Shown piece by piece: positions 34,290 through 42,589 of a stretch of DNA of 64,000 nucleotides; the stretch's first letter is position 1, and every line of letters starts with the position of its first letter. Location: assembly GCF_003851125.1 (NCBI RefSeq), contig NZ_BGOW01000015.1:1-64000 (forward strand). Direction: 5' to 3'. The position numbers and the translations under genes are program-made. Under the pieces are notes generated by a model. The model ran no database searches, had not been told where the DNA came from, and saw only the letters and a list, made by a program, of their open reading frames with translations. Origin of the DNA: Sulfuriferula multivorans (lineage in GTDB: Bacteria > Pseudomonadota > Gammaproteobacteria > Burkholderiales > Sulfuriferulaceae).

Positions 34290-34631
34290 CTATGCCTTCT
34301 TGACAAATTCCGATTTCAACTGCATGGCGCCAATGCCATCAATTTTGCAGTCGATATCATGGTCGCCTTCAACCAGACGGATACTTTTTACTTTGGTGCC
34401 CACCTTAACCACCGATGACGAACCCTTGACCTTCAGGTCCTTGATCACGGTCACCGCGTCACCGTCCTGCAGCACATTCCCATAGGCGTCATGCACGACG
34501 CGCTTCTCGTCGGCACTCTCGGCGACCGCATCTTTCGACCATTCATGCGCGCATTCCGGGCAAACATACATCGTGCCGTCTTCGTAGGTGAATTCTGAAT
34601 TGCATTTTGGACATTTCGGTAATGAGGGCAT
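34290..34631 (-). CDS. phnA: PhnA-family zinc-ribbon protein
   Basis: 113 aa from the ATG at 34631 ([19 protein letters not shown]). N-terminal zinc ribbon CPKC...CPEC, then [25 protein letters not shown], the PhnA/YjdM family C-terminal domain, ending [15 protein letters not shown]. Despite its name the family is widespread and has no proven phosphonate role. No other phn genes are present. Confidence 0.88.
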   Translation of the reverse strand: MPSLPKCPKCNSEFTYEDGTMYVCPECAHEWSKDAVAESADEKRVVHDAYGNVLQDGDAVTVIKDLKVKGSSSVVKVGTKVKSIRLVEGDHDIDCKIDGIGAMQLKSEFVKKA

Positions 34632-34717
34632 GGGCGTCACTTTTTCTGATTCGTTAAGAGATTGGAGCCTGGTCTTGTAATGATGCATCCATGCAAAACC
34701 GGGCTCCAATTTTTCAC

Positions 34718-35107
34718 TTACTGCGCAATCATCCGATCCTTGGCTACGAAATATTTTCGGGCGAAGGTGACGATCTGGGCATCGCTCGGATGATCCACCG
34801 TTTCCAGCCCAACGACGCGATTTTCCACGTCATGGTCGTGCGCATGCATGTGCTTGATCAGGTTGAGTTTGGCCTGACCGGGCCCGACTACGAGAATCTC
34901 TTTGGCCTCACTCAGTGCTTCGACGACCTCGTGGTAGAAATGCTGATCTTCGGGTTCGCGGCTACCGCTGACTGAACCCCGTTTGTGATGCAGGTGCAGG
35001 TGAGGCTCGGCGGGGTGGACGATGGATTTTTCCACGTCTTCCGGGCTGATATGCATGATGCGCGCTTCGGCATGGTCGATCCAGACGACGGCATGAGAAT
35101 GTGACAT
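34718..35107 (-). CDS. eRF1-fold 'translational machinery' type protein
   Basis: 129 aa, preceded by GGAAAGGAACACC. Starts [21 protein letters not shown] and continues with a His-rich loop ([14 protein letters not shown]), [31 protein letters not shown] and [22 protein letters not shown]. The layout fits small bacterial proteins with an eRF1/pelota domain-1 or host-attachment-like fold, often labelled translational machinery protein. Function unknown; possibly ribosome or stress linked. Confidence 0.65.
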   Translation of the reverse strand: MSHSHAVVWIDHAEARIMHISPEDVEKSIVHPAEPHLHLHHKRGSVSGSREPEDQHFYHEVVEALSEAKEILVVGPGQAKLNLIKHMHAHDHDVENRVVGLETVDHPSDAQIVTFARKYFVAKDRMIAQ

Positions 35108-35321
35108 GGTGTTCCTTTCCTGGGTTATGGAATCAATTTCGGGAAAATCATTAAGCGGTGCTTCGCACCTGCGCGAGAGGATGGCGGAGTATTTGCGGCC
35201 ACTTCGGGTTCCAGCATGTTACATGGTGACGGCAGTACTCGATTAAAAGTAGGGCAAATTAAGTTGAGCGCTTCACGCGCGATGTTTGAATGCCCGACGA
35301 ATCATGTTCAAGCAATACACG

Positions 35322-35819
35322 TCATACGCCCATGAGTTTAAGCAAAGCGTCAATAGCTGCCTCATTTGTCCGGCCAGTCTGCAAACACGCCTCTGTGAAA
35401 TGTATTTTGTAGTGATCACACTGCGTCGCATCATGATTGACGAATGGGGCGAATTGCTTTTTCAGCGCTCTGGCATCGCCAACCGGGTTGATATCCAGCA
35501 GGCGCAGCATGAGAGCCTCAAAACAAGGCTCTGATTTGAGCACCTGAATTTTCTTTATCTTCGCCCGCTTGGCGATTGCCTCGGACCAATCCGTATCGGT
35601 ATCCAGTAGTGCGGCAACCATATCGTAGTCGGTGTTGGCAATCTGTCGAATAGTCCATTCGATCACACGTTGTGCACCTTTGCCGCGTGCATTTTTGATA
35701 GTTACCGACAAACCGCAGCCGCGCGGCGCATATAATTTTTTGACGTAACTCAAGAACGCCTCCTCGTGGTAACCCTCTCCCACGATTAACAGCGTGCGCT
35801 GTGCTTTCCAGATAGCCAT
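35322..35819 (-). CDS. RloB-like TOPRIM-domain protein (candidate nuclease)
   Basis: 165 aa from the ATG at 35819, 11 bp after the ATPase stop codon. TOPRIM-type acidic motifs: LLIVGEGYHEEAFL (Glu) and ALLDTDTDW (DxD); then SEPCFEALMLRLL, matching the PCFE motif of RloB-like proteins. It forms a two-gene unit with the AAA ATPase upstream. ATPase plus TOPRIM pairs (RloAB, PARIS AriA/AriB, OLD-type) act in phage defence; activity here is inferred. Accessory region with mixed composition. Confidence 0.75.
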   Translation of the reverse strand: MAIWKAQRTLLIVGEGYHEEAFLSYVKKLYAPRGCGLSVTIKNARGKGAQRVIEWTIRQIANTDYDMVAALLDTDTDWSEAIAKRAKIKKIQVLKSEPCFEALMLRLLDINPVGDARALKKQFAPFVNHDATQCDHYKIHFTEACLQTGRTNEAAIDALLKLMGV

Positions 35820-35830
35820 CAATTGACCGA

Positions 35831-37012
35831 TCAGAAATGCGGCACAGCGCCGTAAGCGCCCGCCATGTATTTTGCGTAGAAATTATCGTCACTACGGATG
35901 CCGGCTACCGCATCCATGCGACTCGCCGTGCTTTCGCAATCGATATCCTTCTGCACCAGCATCACTTGCGACTTGTGGACGAGATTCAGTACTTCCATGG
36001 CGTGGCAGGTAAATAAAAGCTGCGCGTGGTGCGGGTTAGTCGTTGGGTTGGCGAACAGATCCAAGATGGGTTCCAGCATGTGCGGGTGCAGATCGTTCTC
36101 GAATTCATCAATAACCGCAAGACCACCCTTTTCCAAAGCTTCCAGTAGCCTCGCCAGGAGCACAAACGCACCCTGCGTACCACTCGACTCCAGCGCGAAA
36201 TGCAGACGATATTCAGTTGTTTGATTCCTGTGTTTTCCAAAAGGCATCCACACCTTCTGGCCAGGCTCTTGCGGATTGTTCACCGCAATTTCTTGCAATT
36301 CGACACCGGACAAACCCAAGTCCCACGCAGACAGCAGGCGATCCATGCGCTCACGCTGTTCAGGATGTTCCGAGAAATGCTGTGCAGCGGTCAACATAAC
36401 CTGCTCGCCCATGGGCATACGACCCAAGACATTCACGTTGGTGACGATGTACGGCGCAACCATCCGCATGGCCAAAGGCACACCAAACTGCGCCGCCCAG
36501 GAAATCAGCGAAACATTCGGGCGCACCTTGCGCGCCTCCTGCATTGCCAAGCCAAAATCCTGCTGCTTCACCACATAGGAATTGGTTGCAGCATCCCAAT
36601 CACGCACAAACACATAACCGAAGCGCTCGCGTTTTTGATAAAGCGCCTCATGCAATACGCGCTCAGGTGTACAACGCAGCACATAACGCCACAGCTTACC
36701 GTCTAAATCGACCGTGCACTCGAACTCCGTCGGCTCGTTCGCCACCGCGAAATGCGGCGTGACAGGGATGCCGGCATCCGGCTGGTTCTGGAACGACTGG
36801 CTGATGAACCAACTCAGAAAAGCCACCGGTTTCAATAGCGCCGTCTTACCGCTGCCATTGGGACCAATCACCGCCATTAATTTCGACACTCGATCACCCG
36901 TGGGCGTCTCAATCATCCAGTCCGTCAGCGCCACTTTTCGGCTGATGCTCAGGTCAACTTCAACTCGCTCACGGAATGACTGAAAGTTTGTAAATGCATA
37001 GCTATGAAGCAC
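35831..37012 (-). CDS. RloA-like AAA15/21-family ATPase
   Basis: 393 aa with a GTG start at 37012 after AAAGGTGA. N-terminal FTNFQSFRERVEVDLS and Walker A AVIGPNGSGKTALLK are SMC/ABC-like; Walker B is LAVIDEFENDLHPHMLEPIL, and the switch region HHAQLLFTCHAMEVLN follows. This is the AAA_15/AAA_21 ATPase type found in OLD, RloA and AriA proteins. Paired with the TOPRIM gene directly downstream. Likely a sensor/clamp ATPase in an abortive-infection type module (inference). Confidence 0.8.
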   Translation of the reverse strand: MLHSYAFTNFQSFRERVEVDLSISRKVALTDWMIETPTGDRVSKLMAVIGPNGSGKTALLKPVAFLSWFISQSFQNQPDAGIPVTPHFAVANEPTEFECTVDLDGKLWRYVLRCTPERVLHEALYQKRERFGYVFVRDWDAATNSYVVKQQDFGLAMQEARKVRPNVSLISWAAQFGVPLAMRMVAPYIVTNVNVLGRMPMGEQVMLTAAQHFSEHPEQRERMDRLLSAWDLGLSGVELQEIAVNNPQEPGQKVWMPFGKHRNQTTEYRLHFALESSGTQGAFVLLARLLEALEKGGLAVIDEFENDLHPHMLEPILDLFANPTTNPHHAQLLFTCHAMEVLNLVHKSQVMLVQKDIDCESTASRMDAVAGIRSDDNFYAKYMAGAYGAVPHF

Positions 37013-37272
37013 GTAATCACCTTTAACTTAATATATAAACAAATATTTGTTAATAATAATAGTTAATTTAAAATAACTCCATGTTTATAGCTAAAAAGAT
37101 TAACTGTTCTTACCGGACTCAACTGCTTTTAGCAAAAATCGCGGTCACCCATACTCTGGCATGTTCGCGCGGATGTTTGATTGCCGGGGCAGCCCGGCAA
37201 GCTTAAGTACAAGCAATGTACTTCAACAGATTGAAGGCAATGCCGTAGGCAAGAATTCGCTGCTGAGAGGAG

Positions 37273-37309
37273 GCCGGGCGGCCCTTCACTGGGGGATTGC
37301 CGCCCGGGC
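37273..37309 (-). terminator. GC-rich hairpin downstream of DsrE-family gene
   Basis: GCCGGGCGGC at 37273-37282 pairs with GCCGCCCGGGC at 37299-37309 (one bulge), with a 16-nt loop, 5 bp past the stop of the minus-strand gene. No T-run follows, so intrinsic termination is uncertain. The rest of the 302-bp gap 37013-37314 is AT-rich DNA before the ATPase start plus a perfect TTGCCGGG/CCCGGCAA hairpin at 37181-37200. Confidence 0.4.
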
Positions 37310-37314
37310 AAGCC

Positions 37315-37806
37315 TTAGTGGATAGGCATGTAGGCGTAGCCTTTGTTCTCCAGCACTATGGTGTTTTCCCATACGTTGTCCTCAATCACCGCGAAGGGCG
37401 CTACGTTGTCCTTGGCGATGTGGCCTCGATCCATGGCAATAGAGCACAGTTCGATTTTGGCCCCCGAATTTTTCAAGCTGTCCAGGGAGGACTGGGCCTT
37501 GGTGAGATCGTCCAGCTTTTCATTTTCGAACTTGGTTCCCACCAGGGTCTTGGTGGCAAACTTGGCCGCCGGCCCGTGGATGACCAGGACGAAGTCGGGT
37601 TTGATGCCCTTCTTCCGGAGGCCATCCGCCGTCTGGCGGATCAGGTCCATCCGGTCCAGGAACACTTTCTGGTCACCGGTGGTGATATCGAACACAGCCT
37701 TGGCCACCTTCACTCCCGCCAGCTCGTTGGCGCGAGCGCTGGAGACTGCGCCCCCCATTGCGGTCAGAATGGTCAATGCCAGAAGCGCCTTCTTATAGGT
37801 ATTCAT
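37315..37806 (-). CDS. periplasmic DsrE-family protein
   Basis: 163 aa from the ATG at 37806 after CGGAGGAAAG; the frame is open upstream but without support. Signal peptide MNTYKKALLALTILTAMGG with cleavage after SARA. The mature part has a DsrE/F-like fold: KAVFDITTGDQKVFLDRM, GIKPDFVLVIHGPAAKF and LKNSGAKIELCSIAM. The single cysteine in ELCSIAM is at a DsrE-like position. Exported DsrE-like proteins could bind sulfane sulfur in the periplasm; this is inference. Separate from the main dsr cluster. Confidence 0.78.
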   Translation of the reverse strand: MNTYKKALLALTILTAMGGAVSSARANELAGVKVAKAVFDITTGDQKVFLDRMDLIRQTADGLRKKGIKPDFVLVIHGPAAKFATKTLVGTKFENEKLDDLTKAQSSLDSLKNSGAKIELCSIAMDRGHIAKDNVAPFAVIEDNVWENTIVLENKGYAYMPIH

Positions 37807-38275
37807 GGTCTTTCCTCCGTTTGGTATATAGATGATTGTTTGTGGTGTGCTCAGGATAGGAAATTCACCCGCACGAGCTAAAGTATCCTCGGCGTAAATG
37901 CCGCCGTCAAACGCCCGTTTTCGTCTTCGAATTGTATTCAGGATATGACAAGATGCACCCTCTTTCCGAGCAGCAACCGGTTTGTCTGTTGCGACCCTTA
38001 CCGTTGCCTTCCATCCTTCGTGCCAATGTTTAATTGCCGGGGGAAACAAAAAAACACCACGCGCGGCGCAGCGGGGCGGCCTTCTATTGGGTTACCTTTT
38101 CTTGGCCGAGCAAGAAAATGTGACCAGATGCCGGGCTCCCCCCGGCAAAATATGTTCAAGAGATACACGTCGCATAGACGCGACAATTAGTTTTAGTATC
38201 TGTTAATGCAAAACCGGGCCCTGTCATCCGGTCGTATTTAACGTTGTATCGCTTTTCTTTGATCCGGGAAAACAC
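37807..38275. other. intergenic region with decayed repeat-like sequence
   Basis: 469 bp without a supported gene. It contains TTTAATTGCCGGGGG at 38028-38042 and a GCCGGG/CCCGGC hairpin at 38130-38146, related to the 37181-37200 hairpin. A degenerate stretch at 38080-38125 (reading LLGYLFLAEQENVT in one frame) is a pattern I have seen as intergenic noise in many genomes. ATGTTCAAG.GATACACGTC near 38152 resembles 35304-35324. Confidence 0.4.
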
Positions 38276-38632
38276 ATGATCCTTGCCACAATCGTTCTGT
38301 TTTTTCTGGCGGCCGTGCTTGGCCTGTGGCTCGTCGTTTTGGGCGTGCGCTATCGACGGGGCTCCCGGGCCTTGGCGGCGGGGCATGCCGGCGTCGCCCT
38401 ACTCGGCCTGATCCTGCTGGGAAGACATATCTTCAGCAGTCCCATTCGTGTGTTGTACAACGACGCGGCGCTGCTGTTTATTCTGGCGCTGTTCGGCGGG
38501 TTGGTTCTTCTGGCCCTGCGCATGGGCAATCACGAACATCGCTCGCCACCGCCGATGATAGGCGTCAGCCTCCACGCGGCCATGGCCCTATCGGCGCTGC
38601 TGCTGTTGGTGTTGGGGTACACGCACCCCTGA
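38276..38632 (+). CDS. small membrane protein, four helices, unknown function
   Basis: 118 aa. Four hydrophobic segments: ILATIVLFFLAAVLGLWLVVL, ALAAGHAGVALLGLILLG, AALLFILALFGGLVLLAL and HAAMALSALLLLVLGY. Short charged loops (RYRRGSR, RMGNHEHRSPPP). An upstream GGGAAAACAC is a possible ribosome site. No family recognised. Confidence 0.55.
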   Translation: MILATIVLFFLAAVLGLWLVVLGVRYRRGSRALAAGHAGVALLGLILLGRHIFSSPIRVLYNDAALLFILALFGGLVLLALRMGNHEHRSPPPMIGVSLHAAMALSALLLLVLGYTHP

Positions 38633-38762
38633 CCTGTTTAGCACTCCTCATGCAAAACCGTGGTCTGTCCCCTATTGTTCCTTCGTCGAACAGGTGCGTC
38701 AATTTGATAATTGGTATGTGTTAATGAAAGACTTGACCCCGAAGTTTTGCGAAGTTTTGAAT

Positions 38763-39041
38763 TCAATGTAACTCATTGCGAAAATGAAGATTTTTTATCC
38801 AAAATGAGTAACCCAAATTCCAAGCAGTCCATTTGAGTGGCCTCAGCCATTGCCCATAAGGATTTTTTGGTTGCCCACCATTATTAAAATTATGTTGGGC
38901 AGCATCACGCCCTTCATTTACTGCAGAGCCAGTATGTGCATACATCTGAATAAGAGATTGAAAGTTTTCTTCTGCACGACAGTCTATTTTACCTAACCCA
39001 ATAACTGTTAAATATGGCGTTTCATAATCAAAATTATTCAT
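38763..39041 (-). CDS. hypothetical protein in AT-rich island
   Basis: 92 aa from the ATG at 39041, with AAGGAATTC upstream. Sequence: MNNFDYETPYLTVIGLGKIDCRAEENF, NEGRDAAQHNFNNGGQPKNPYGQW, end WNLGYSFWIKNLHFRNELH. No signal or membrane helix, Asn- and aromatic-rich, strongly AT-rich coding unlike core genes. Function unknown. Confidence 0.5.
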   Translation of the reverse strand: MNNFDYETPYLTVIGLGKIDCRAEENFQSLIQMYAHTGSAVNEGRDAAQHNFNNGGQPKNPYGQWLRPLKWTAWNLGYSFWIKNLHFRNELH

Positions 39042-39104
39042 TGTGAATTCCTTCACATTTTTGTGTGCAGTAAATTAGAATATAAAATCAACACTACGAT
39101 ACTA

Positions 39105-39482
39105 TTAAAATGTGAGTTCCCATGATTCTCCTATTATCTGTGGTCGGATTAAGTCTTTTCGAGCGAGTCGATATTCAGAAAGAGCATTTCGAAGTTCGTT
39201 TTTTGCTGTCTCATATCCCTCTTCGTTAGCAAACATTAATAAAAACATTAATTTATAGAATGCCACTTCATCTACATTTAATGGCGTATTACTACATTTG
39301 TAATAGTAGTCATATTTTTCGCTAACAACCGCATTAACGACCGCATACATTCTGGAGTGATATCCCCTTGGATTAATTCCAGTTACTTCATTTATTATGG
39401 AATCTGCCTTTATTAAAGACGATATTTCGCCGCCATTTTTTATTCCAATAGCCTTAATTGCATCCCAAAAAAAACCCATATA
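39105..39482 (-). CDS. hypothetical protein in AT-rich island, downstream of zinc-ribbon gene
   Basis: 125 aa from the ATG at 39482 (MGFFWDAIKAIGIKNGGE) with GGGGGAT upstream. Helical, charged: VVSEKYDYYYKCSNTPLNVDEVAFYKLMFLLMF, KNELRNALSEYRLARKDLI. No motif recognised. It follows the zinc-ribbon gene by 34 bp in the same direction, an arrangement mirrored by the 41083/40001 pair. Confidence 0.5.
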   Translation of the reverse strand, partial: YMGFFWDAIKAIGIKNGGEISSLIKADSIINEVTGINPRGYHSRMYAVVNAVVSEKYDYYYKCSNTPLNVDEVAFYKLMFLLMFANEEGYETAKNELRNALSEYRLARKDLIRPQIIGESWELTF

Positions 39483-39516
39483 TCCCCCAATAATATGTAT
39501 GGTTCTAATGTCGATA

Positions 39517-39711
39517 CTACAAGTAGTTTTGCTCCACCCTGCTCTCGTCCACAATTTTTTTATTTGCTAACAAATCTGAAATATTCGTGACATGACCACA
39601 TTTGTCGCATTCATTTGCGGCTAGCGATTTGTATGATGTATTCAAGGGAAGAATGGCTGGCTTCATTATGTCATTCCCACATTTTCCGCAAACATACTTT
39701 AATTTATTCAT
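39517..39711 (-). CDS. small zinc-ribbon protein, paralogue 1
   Basis: 64 aa from the ATG at 39711 (MNKLKYVCGKCGND); an in-frame ATG at 39747 is possible. Two CxxC pairs: YVCGKCGN and AANECDKCGHVTNISDL, a zinc-ribbon layout. It aligns along its length with the protein at 41083-41265 (shared (K/C)xCGN, PLxPL-like middle, AANEC..CG...I..L). Small zinc-ribbon proteins often accompany toxin, defence or transcription partners; function unknown. Confidence 0.55.
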   Translation of the reverse strand: MNKLKYVCGKCGNDIMKPAILPLNTSYKSLAANECDKCGHVTNISDLLANKKIVDESRVEQNYL

Positions 39712-39764
39712 TGGATAACTTTCTAAATATTTTTTCTCACAGGCCATGCAAGAAGCGGGGTCGA

Positions 39765-39864
39765 GTCTCAATACTGTTCGGTTAAGCAACAATTTAGTGC
39801 AAAATCAGAACATAACAAATTGATTTATATACAACATTAATAACTAACCGAACAGTATTGAGAC
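39765..39864. repeat. 20-bp perfect inverted repeat around a 60-bp spacer
   Basis: GTCTCAATACTGTTCGGTTA at 39765-39784 is the exact reverse complement of 39845-39864. Just beyond the right arm is CCTGACCCCGAAGTTTTGCG, and nearly the same string (CTTGACCCCGAAGTTTTGCG) recurs at about 38731-38751, at the other side of the AT-rich genes. These look like ends of a non-autonomous mobile or REP-type element; no transposase is present. Confidence 0.7.
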
Positions 39865-40000
39865 CTGACCCCGAAGTTTTGCGGAGCTATCGCCATTAAC
39901 ACCGAAGCCCTCCAACCCTTTCTGATCACCAAATCGGTAAATCAACTCGCTGGAAGGAAAGAAACGTTCCTGCAATGCCCTGCTCGATGCTTCGCACTCG

Positions 40001-41053
40001 CTAATAATGCTCATGACAACTGGCCGCATAAAGAGCTTCTGAGCTGCTAATTTTGGCTCGGACTTCCCATGCAAAATCTTCCGCTTCTTGAACCACTTTT
40101 GGGAGTCCATCGAAGTTTTTCGAGAAATGAATCTTGCGAAGCCACATGCCAACCAGCCAAATTGGTTTGACTAAATCAGTCAATGGCCTTGCAAAGATCG
40201 TCTCCACATCCGCCAGATCATCGTTCAAAAAAAGATTCACCGGGGCATGTCCACCAGGTTCATTTTTTGTACGCGACCCCTCAAACAGAATCCTCAATGT
40301 CTCTGGATGATTTTTTCTCGAAGACAAATTTCTAGTTAATCTGTCGAGAGCATCTTTTGATCCAAATTTCTCAAAGTAATCAACAATATTTATTACTGAA
40401 AGTTGAGGCCCGTGCTTAATCTTGTTGTAAACCGAACCCATACATTTCGTTGTATTACATGTCAATATCGCAATGGCTGCATCTATTGCAGCAGGGAGCT
40501 TTCCCCAAAAATCTAGCTCGCTCTCGGTTCTGGCTATTTTTACAGATGGGATAGGTTTCCACTTTAGTCCCATCATCCATAAGGTATTCACGGCTCCTGT
40601 CAGTTTTAATGATTCTGCGAAAACATTCGTGTCAATTTTTTGTCTTTTCTCGTCATGAATTTGGCTAATTAAATTTTCAATGTACTCAACAGACGGCTTT
40701 GCTCTTGAGTCTCTGCCAAATGAAGTCAAATACAGGATATCCGCCAAGCGCATTTCTGGATATCGATTCCAACACATCCATGAAAGCATGGTGGAAGCGA
40801 TGTCCTCAATAGCAGCACCATAAACAGAATAAAAACCGGATGTTGCAATAAGCCTTTCAAAGCTGTCTTCAGTCTGCGCACGCATTTGAACGTATTGATA
40901 TGCCTGTACGTACCTCATCCATGCGCCAAACCTGACAAAACCATCAAGAAATTCAGCATTGCTAATTGGGACATTTTCGTCCGGCTCAATATAGAACGCA
41001 AAACTTGGGGATTTTTGATAAGCGAGCGGCGGTAAATTGATGTTGTTCTTCAT
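40001..41053 (-). CDS. hypothetical protein in AT-rich island
   Basis: 350 aa, soluble, mostly helical. Segments: FGAWMRYVQAYQYVQMRAQTEDSFERLI, FYSVYGAAIEDIASTMLSWMCWNRYP and MGSVYNKIKHGPQLS. The last has a KIKHG motif like that in HEPN-type or DUF-type RNA/DNA-linked helical proteins, but the family call is not secure. Directly downstream of the zinc-ribbon paralogue 2 (29 bp). AT-rich coding suggests horizontal acquisition. Confidence 0.55.
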   Translation of the reverse strand: MKNNINLPPLAYQKSPSFAFYIEPDENVPISNAEFLDGFVRFGAWMRYVQAYQYVQMRAQTEDSFERLIATSGFYSVYGAAIEDIASTMLSWMCWNRYPEMRLADILYLTSFGRDSRAKPSVEYIENLISQIHDEKRQKIDTNVFAESLKLTGAVNTLWMMGLKWKPIPSVKIARTESELDFWGKLPAAIDAAIAILTCNTTKCMGSVYNKIKHGPQLSVINIVDYFEKFGSKDALDRLTRNLSSRKNHPETLRILFEGSRTKNEPGGHAPVNLFLNDDLADVETIFARPLTDLVKPIWLVGMWLRKIHFSKNFDGLPKVVQEAEDFAWEVRAKISSSEALYAASCHEHY

Positions 41054-41082
41054 TAATATGCCCCGCTAGCTGCAATCCCAGA

Positions 41083-41265
41083 CTACAAGATGGAAGTAGT
41101 TTTCGTGTCAATTTTATGGCGGTTAAGTTCAAAAATGGAAGTGTGATAACCACATCTTCTGCACTCGTTTGCAGCCCTAGTTTTGATCATGGGATCAAGA
41201 GGAGCTAGCGGCAATTCCAAAAACTCATTCCCACATTTTTTGCAGGTGTGTTTGTAGTGTTTCAT
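41083..41265 (-). CDS. small zinc-ribbon protein, paralogue 2
   Basis: 60 aa from the ATG at 41265 (MKHYKHTCKKCGNEF), chosen to match the start of paralogue 1; a TTG at 41313 is upstream in frame. Two CxxC pairs (HTCKKCGN, AANECRRCGYHT). Paralogue of 39517-39711. It precedes the 350-aa gene with 29 bp between, forming a zinc-ribbon plus unknown-partner pair. Confidence 0.55.
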   Translation of the reverse strand: MKHYKHTCKKCGNEFLELPLAPLDPMIKTRAANECRRCGYHTSIFELNRHKIDTKTTSIL

Positions 41266-41309
41266 GGTACTGAGATCTGTTATCGAACAAGAAACTTGAT
41301 TTTCACACT

Positions 41310-42425
41310 TCAATCCCAGCTCAACGCCCCGCCTGTCTGATACTCCGTCACCCGCGTCTCAAAGAAGTTCTTTTCCTTCTTCAAATCGATCATCTCGCTC
41401 ATCCACGGGAATGGATTGCTCGCGTTCGGATACAGCTCGTCCAGCCCGATCTGCTGGCAGCGCCGGTTGGCGATGAAGCGCAGGTATTCCTTGAACATGC
41501 TGGCGTTCAAACCCAGCACGCCGCGCGGCATGGTGTCCTCGGCGTAGCGGTATTCCAGCTCCACGCCTTTTTGCATCAGCACGCGGATTTCCTCGCGGAA
41601 TTCCGGCGTCCACAGGTGCGGATTTTCCAGCTTGATGGTGTTGATCAGGTCGATGCCGAAATTGCAGTGCATCGATTCATCGCGCAGGATGTACTGGTAC
41701 TGCTCGGCGGCGCCGGTCATTTTGTTCTGGCGGCCCAGCGCGAGGATCTGCGCGAAGCCGACATAGAAGAACAGGCCTTCCATGATGCAGGCGAACACGA
41801 TCAGGCTTTTCAGCAGTTTCTGGTCGTTTTCCGGCGTGCCGGTGGTGAAGTTGGGGTCGGTCAGCGTCTCGATGAACGGGATCAGGAAATCGTCCTTGTC
41901 GCGGATGCTTTGCACCTCGTGATAGGCATTGAAGATTTCGCCTTCGTCCAGGCCCAGCGACTCCACGATGTACTGGTAGGCGTGGGTGTGGATGGCTTCT
42001 TCGAACGCCTGGCGCAGCAGGTACTGGCGGCACTCGGGCGCGGTGATGTGGCGGTAGGTGCCGAGCACGATGTTGTTCGCGGCAAGGCTGTCGGCGGTGA
42101 CGAAAAAGCCCAGGTTGCGCTTGACCACGCGGCGCTCGTCCTCGGTCAGTGCGTTGGGGTCCTTCCACTGCGCGATGTCGCGGCTCATGTTGATTTCCTG
42201 CGGCATCCAGTGGTTGGCGCAGCCGGACAGGTATTTGTCCCAGGCCCATTTGTATTTGAACGGCACCAGCTGGTTGACGTCGGCGGTGCCGTTGATGATG
42301 CGCTTGTCTTCGGCGCGCACGCGGCGCGTGGCGGCAGTCGGCTCGACCGGCGCGGCGGCGGACTTCATGCCGGGCATGACGGGTTGCAGTGCAGGGCTGG
42401 AAAAGGTGTCTTCAAAGCTCAGCAT
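41310..42425 (-). CDS. nrdB: class Ia ribonucleotide reductase, beta (radical) subunit
   Basis: 371 aa. Ferritin-like R2 protein: iron ligand regions [27 protein letters not shown] and [13 protein letters not shown], and a C-terminus with the [12 protein letters not shown] interaction tail for NrdA. It supplies the tyrosyl radical for dNTP synthesis. Downstream of nrdA across a 164-bp gap that holds a palindromic repeat. Confidence 0.94.
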   Translation of the reverse strand: MLSFEDTFSSPALQPVMPGMKSAAAPVEPTAATRRVRAEDKRIINGTADVNQLVPFKYKWAWDKYLSGCANHWMPQEINMSRDIAQWKDPNALTEDERRVVKRNLGFFVTADSLAANNIVLGTYRHITAPECRQYLLRQAFEEAIHTHAYQYIVESLGLDEGEIFNAYHEVQSIRDKDDFLIPFIETLTDPNFTTGTPENDQKLLKSLIVFACIMEGLFFYVGFAQILALGRQNKMTGAAEQYQYILRDESMHCNFGIDLINTIKLENPHLWTPEFREEIRVLMQKGVELEYRYAEDTMPRGVLGLNASMFKEYLRFIANRRCQQIGLDELYPNASNPFPWMSEMIDLKKEKNFFETRVTEYQTGGALSWD

Positions 42426-42502
42426 GGTGATGGTTCTCCTTCATTTGTTAGACCCGCGCGGGAATGCAGGTTCCGGGCAGCGGATAGTGTTTAAAACCTT
42501 TA

Positions 42503-42573
42503 GCCACAGAGTTCACAGAGAAATCGAAAACCCGAAATCCGGCATTTCTCCGTGCCTCGGTGTTCTCTGTGGC
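42503..42573. repeat. CCACAGAG-type palindromic repeat, copy A
   Basis: GCCACAGAGTTCACAGAG at 42503-42520 pairs with the mirror stretch ending TGTTCTCTGTGGC at 42573. It lies between nrdA and nrdB. Same family as 49841-49997 and 50721-50809; each forms a long imperfect hairpin in intergenic DNA. Confidence 0.75.
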
Positions 42574-42589
42574 GGCTCGGCATTTTTGC

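Noticed and set aside
37982-38206. Frame reading LLLGYLFLAEQENVTR
   Set aside because: Pattern known to recur as non-coding intergenic sequence in many genomes; no start signal and overlapping hairpin repeats.
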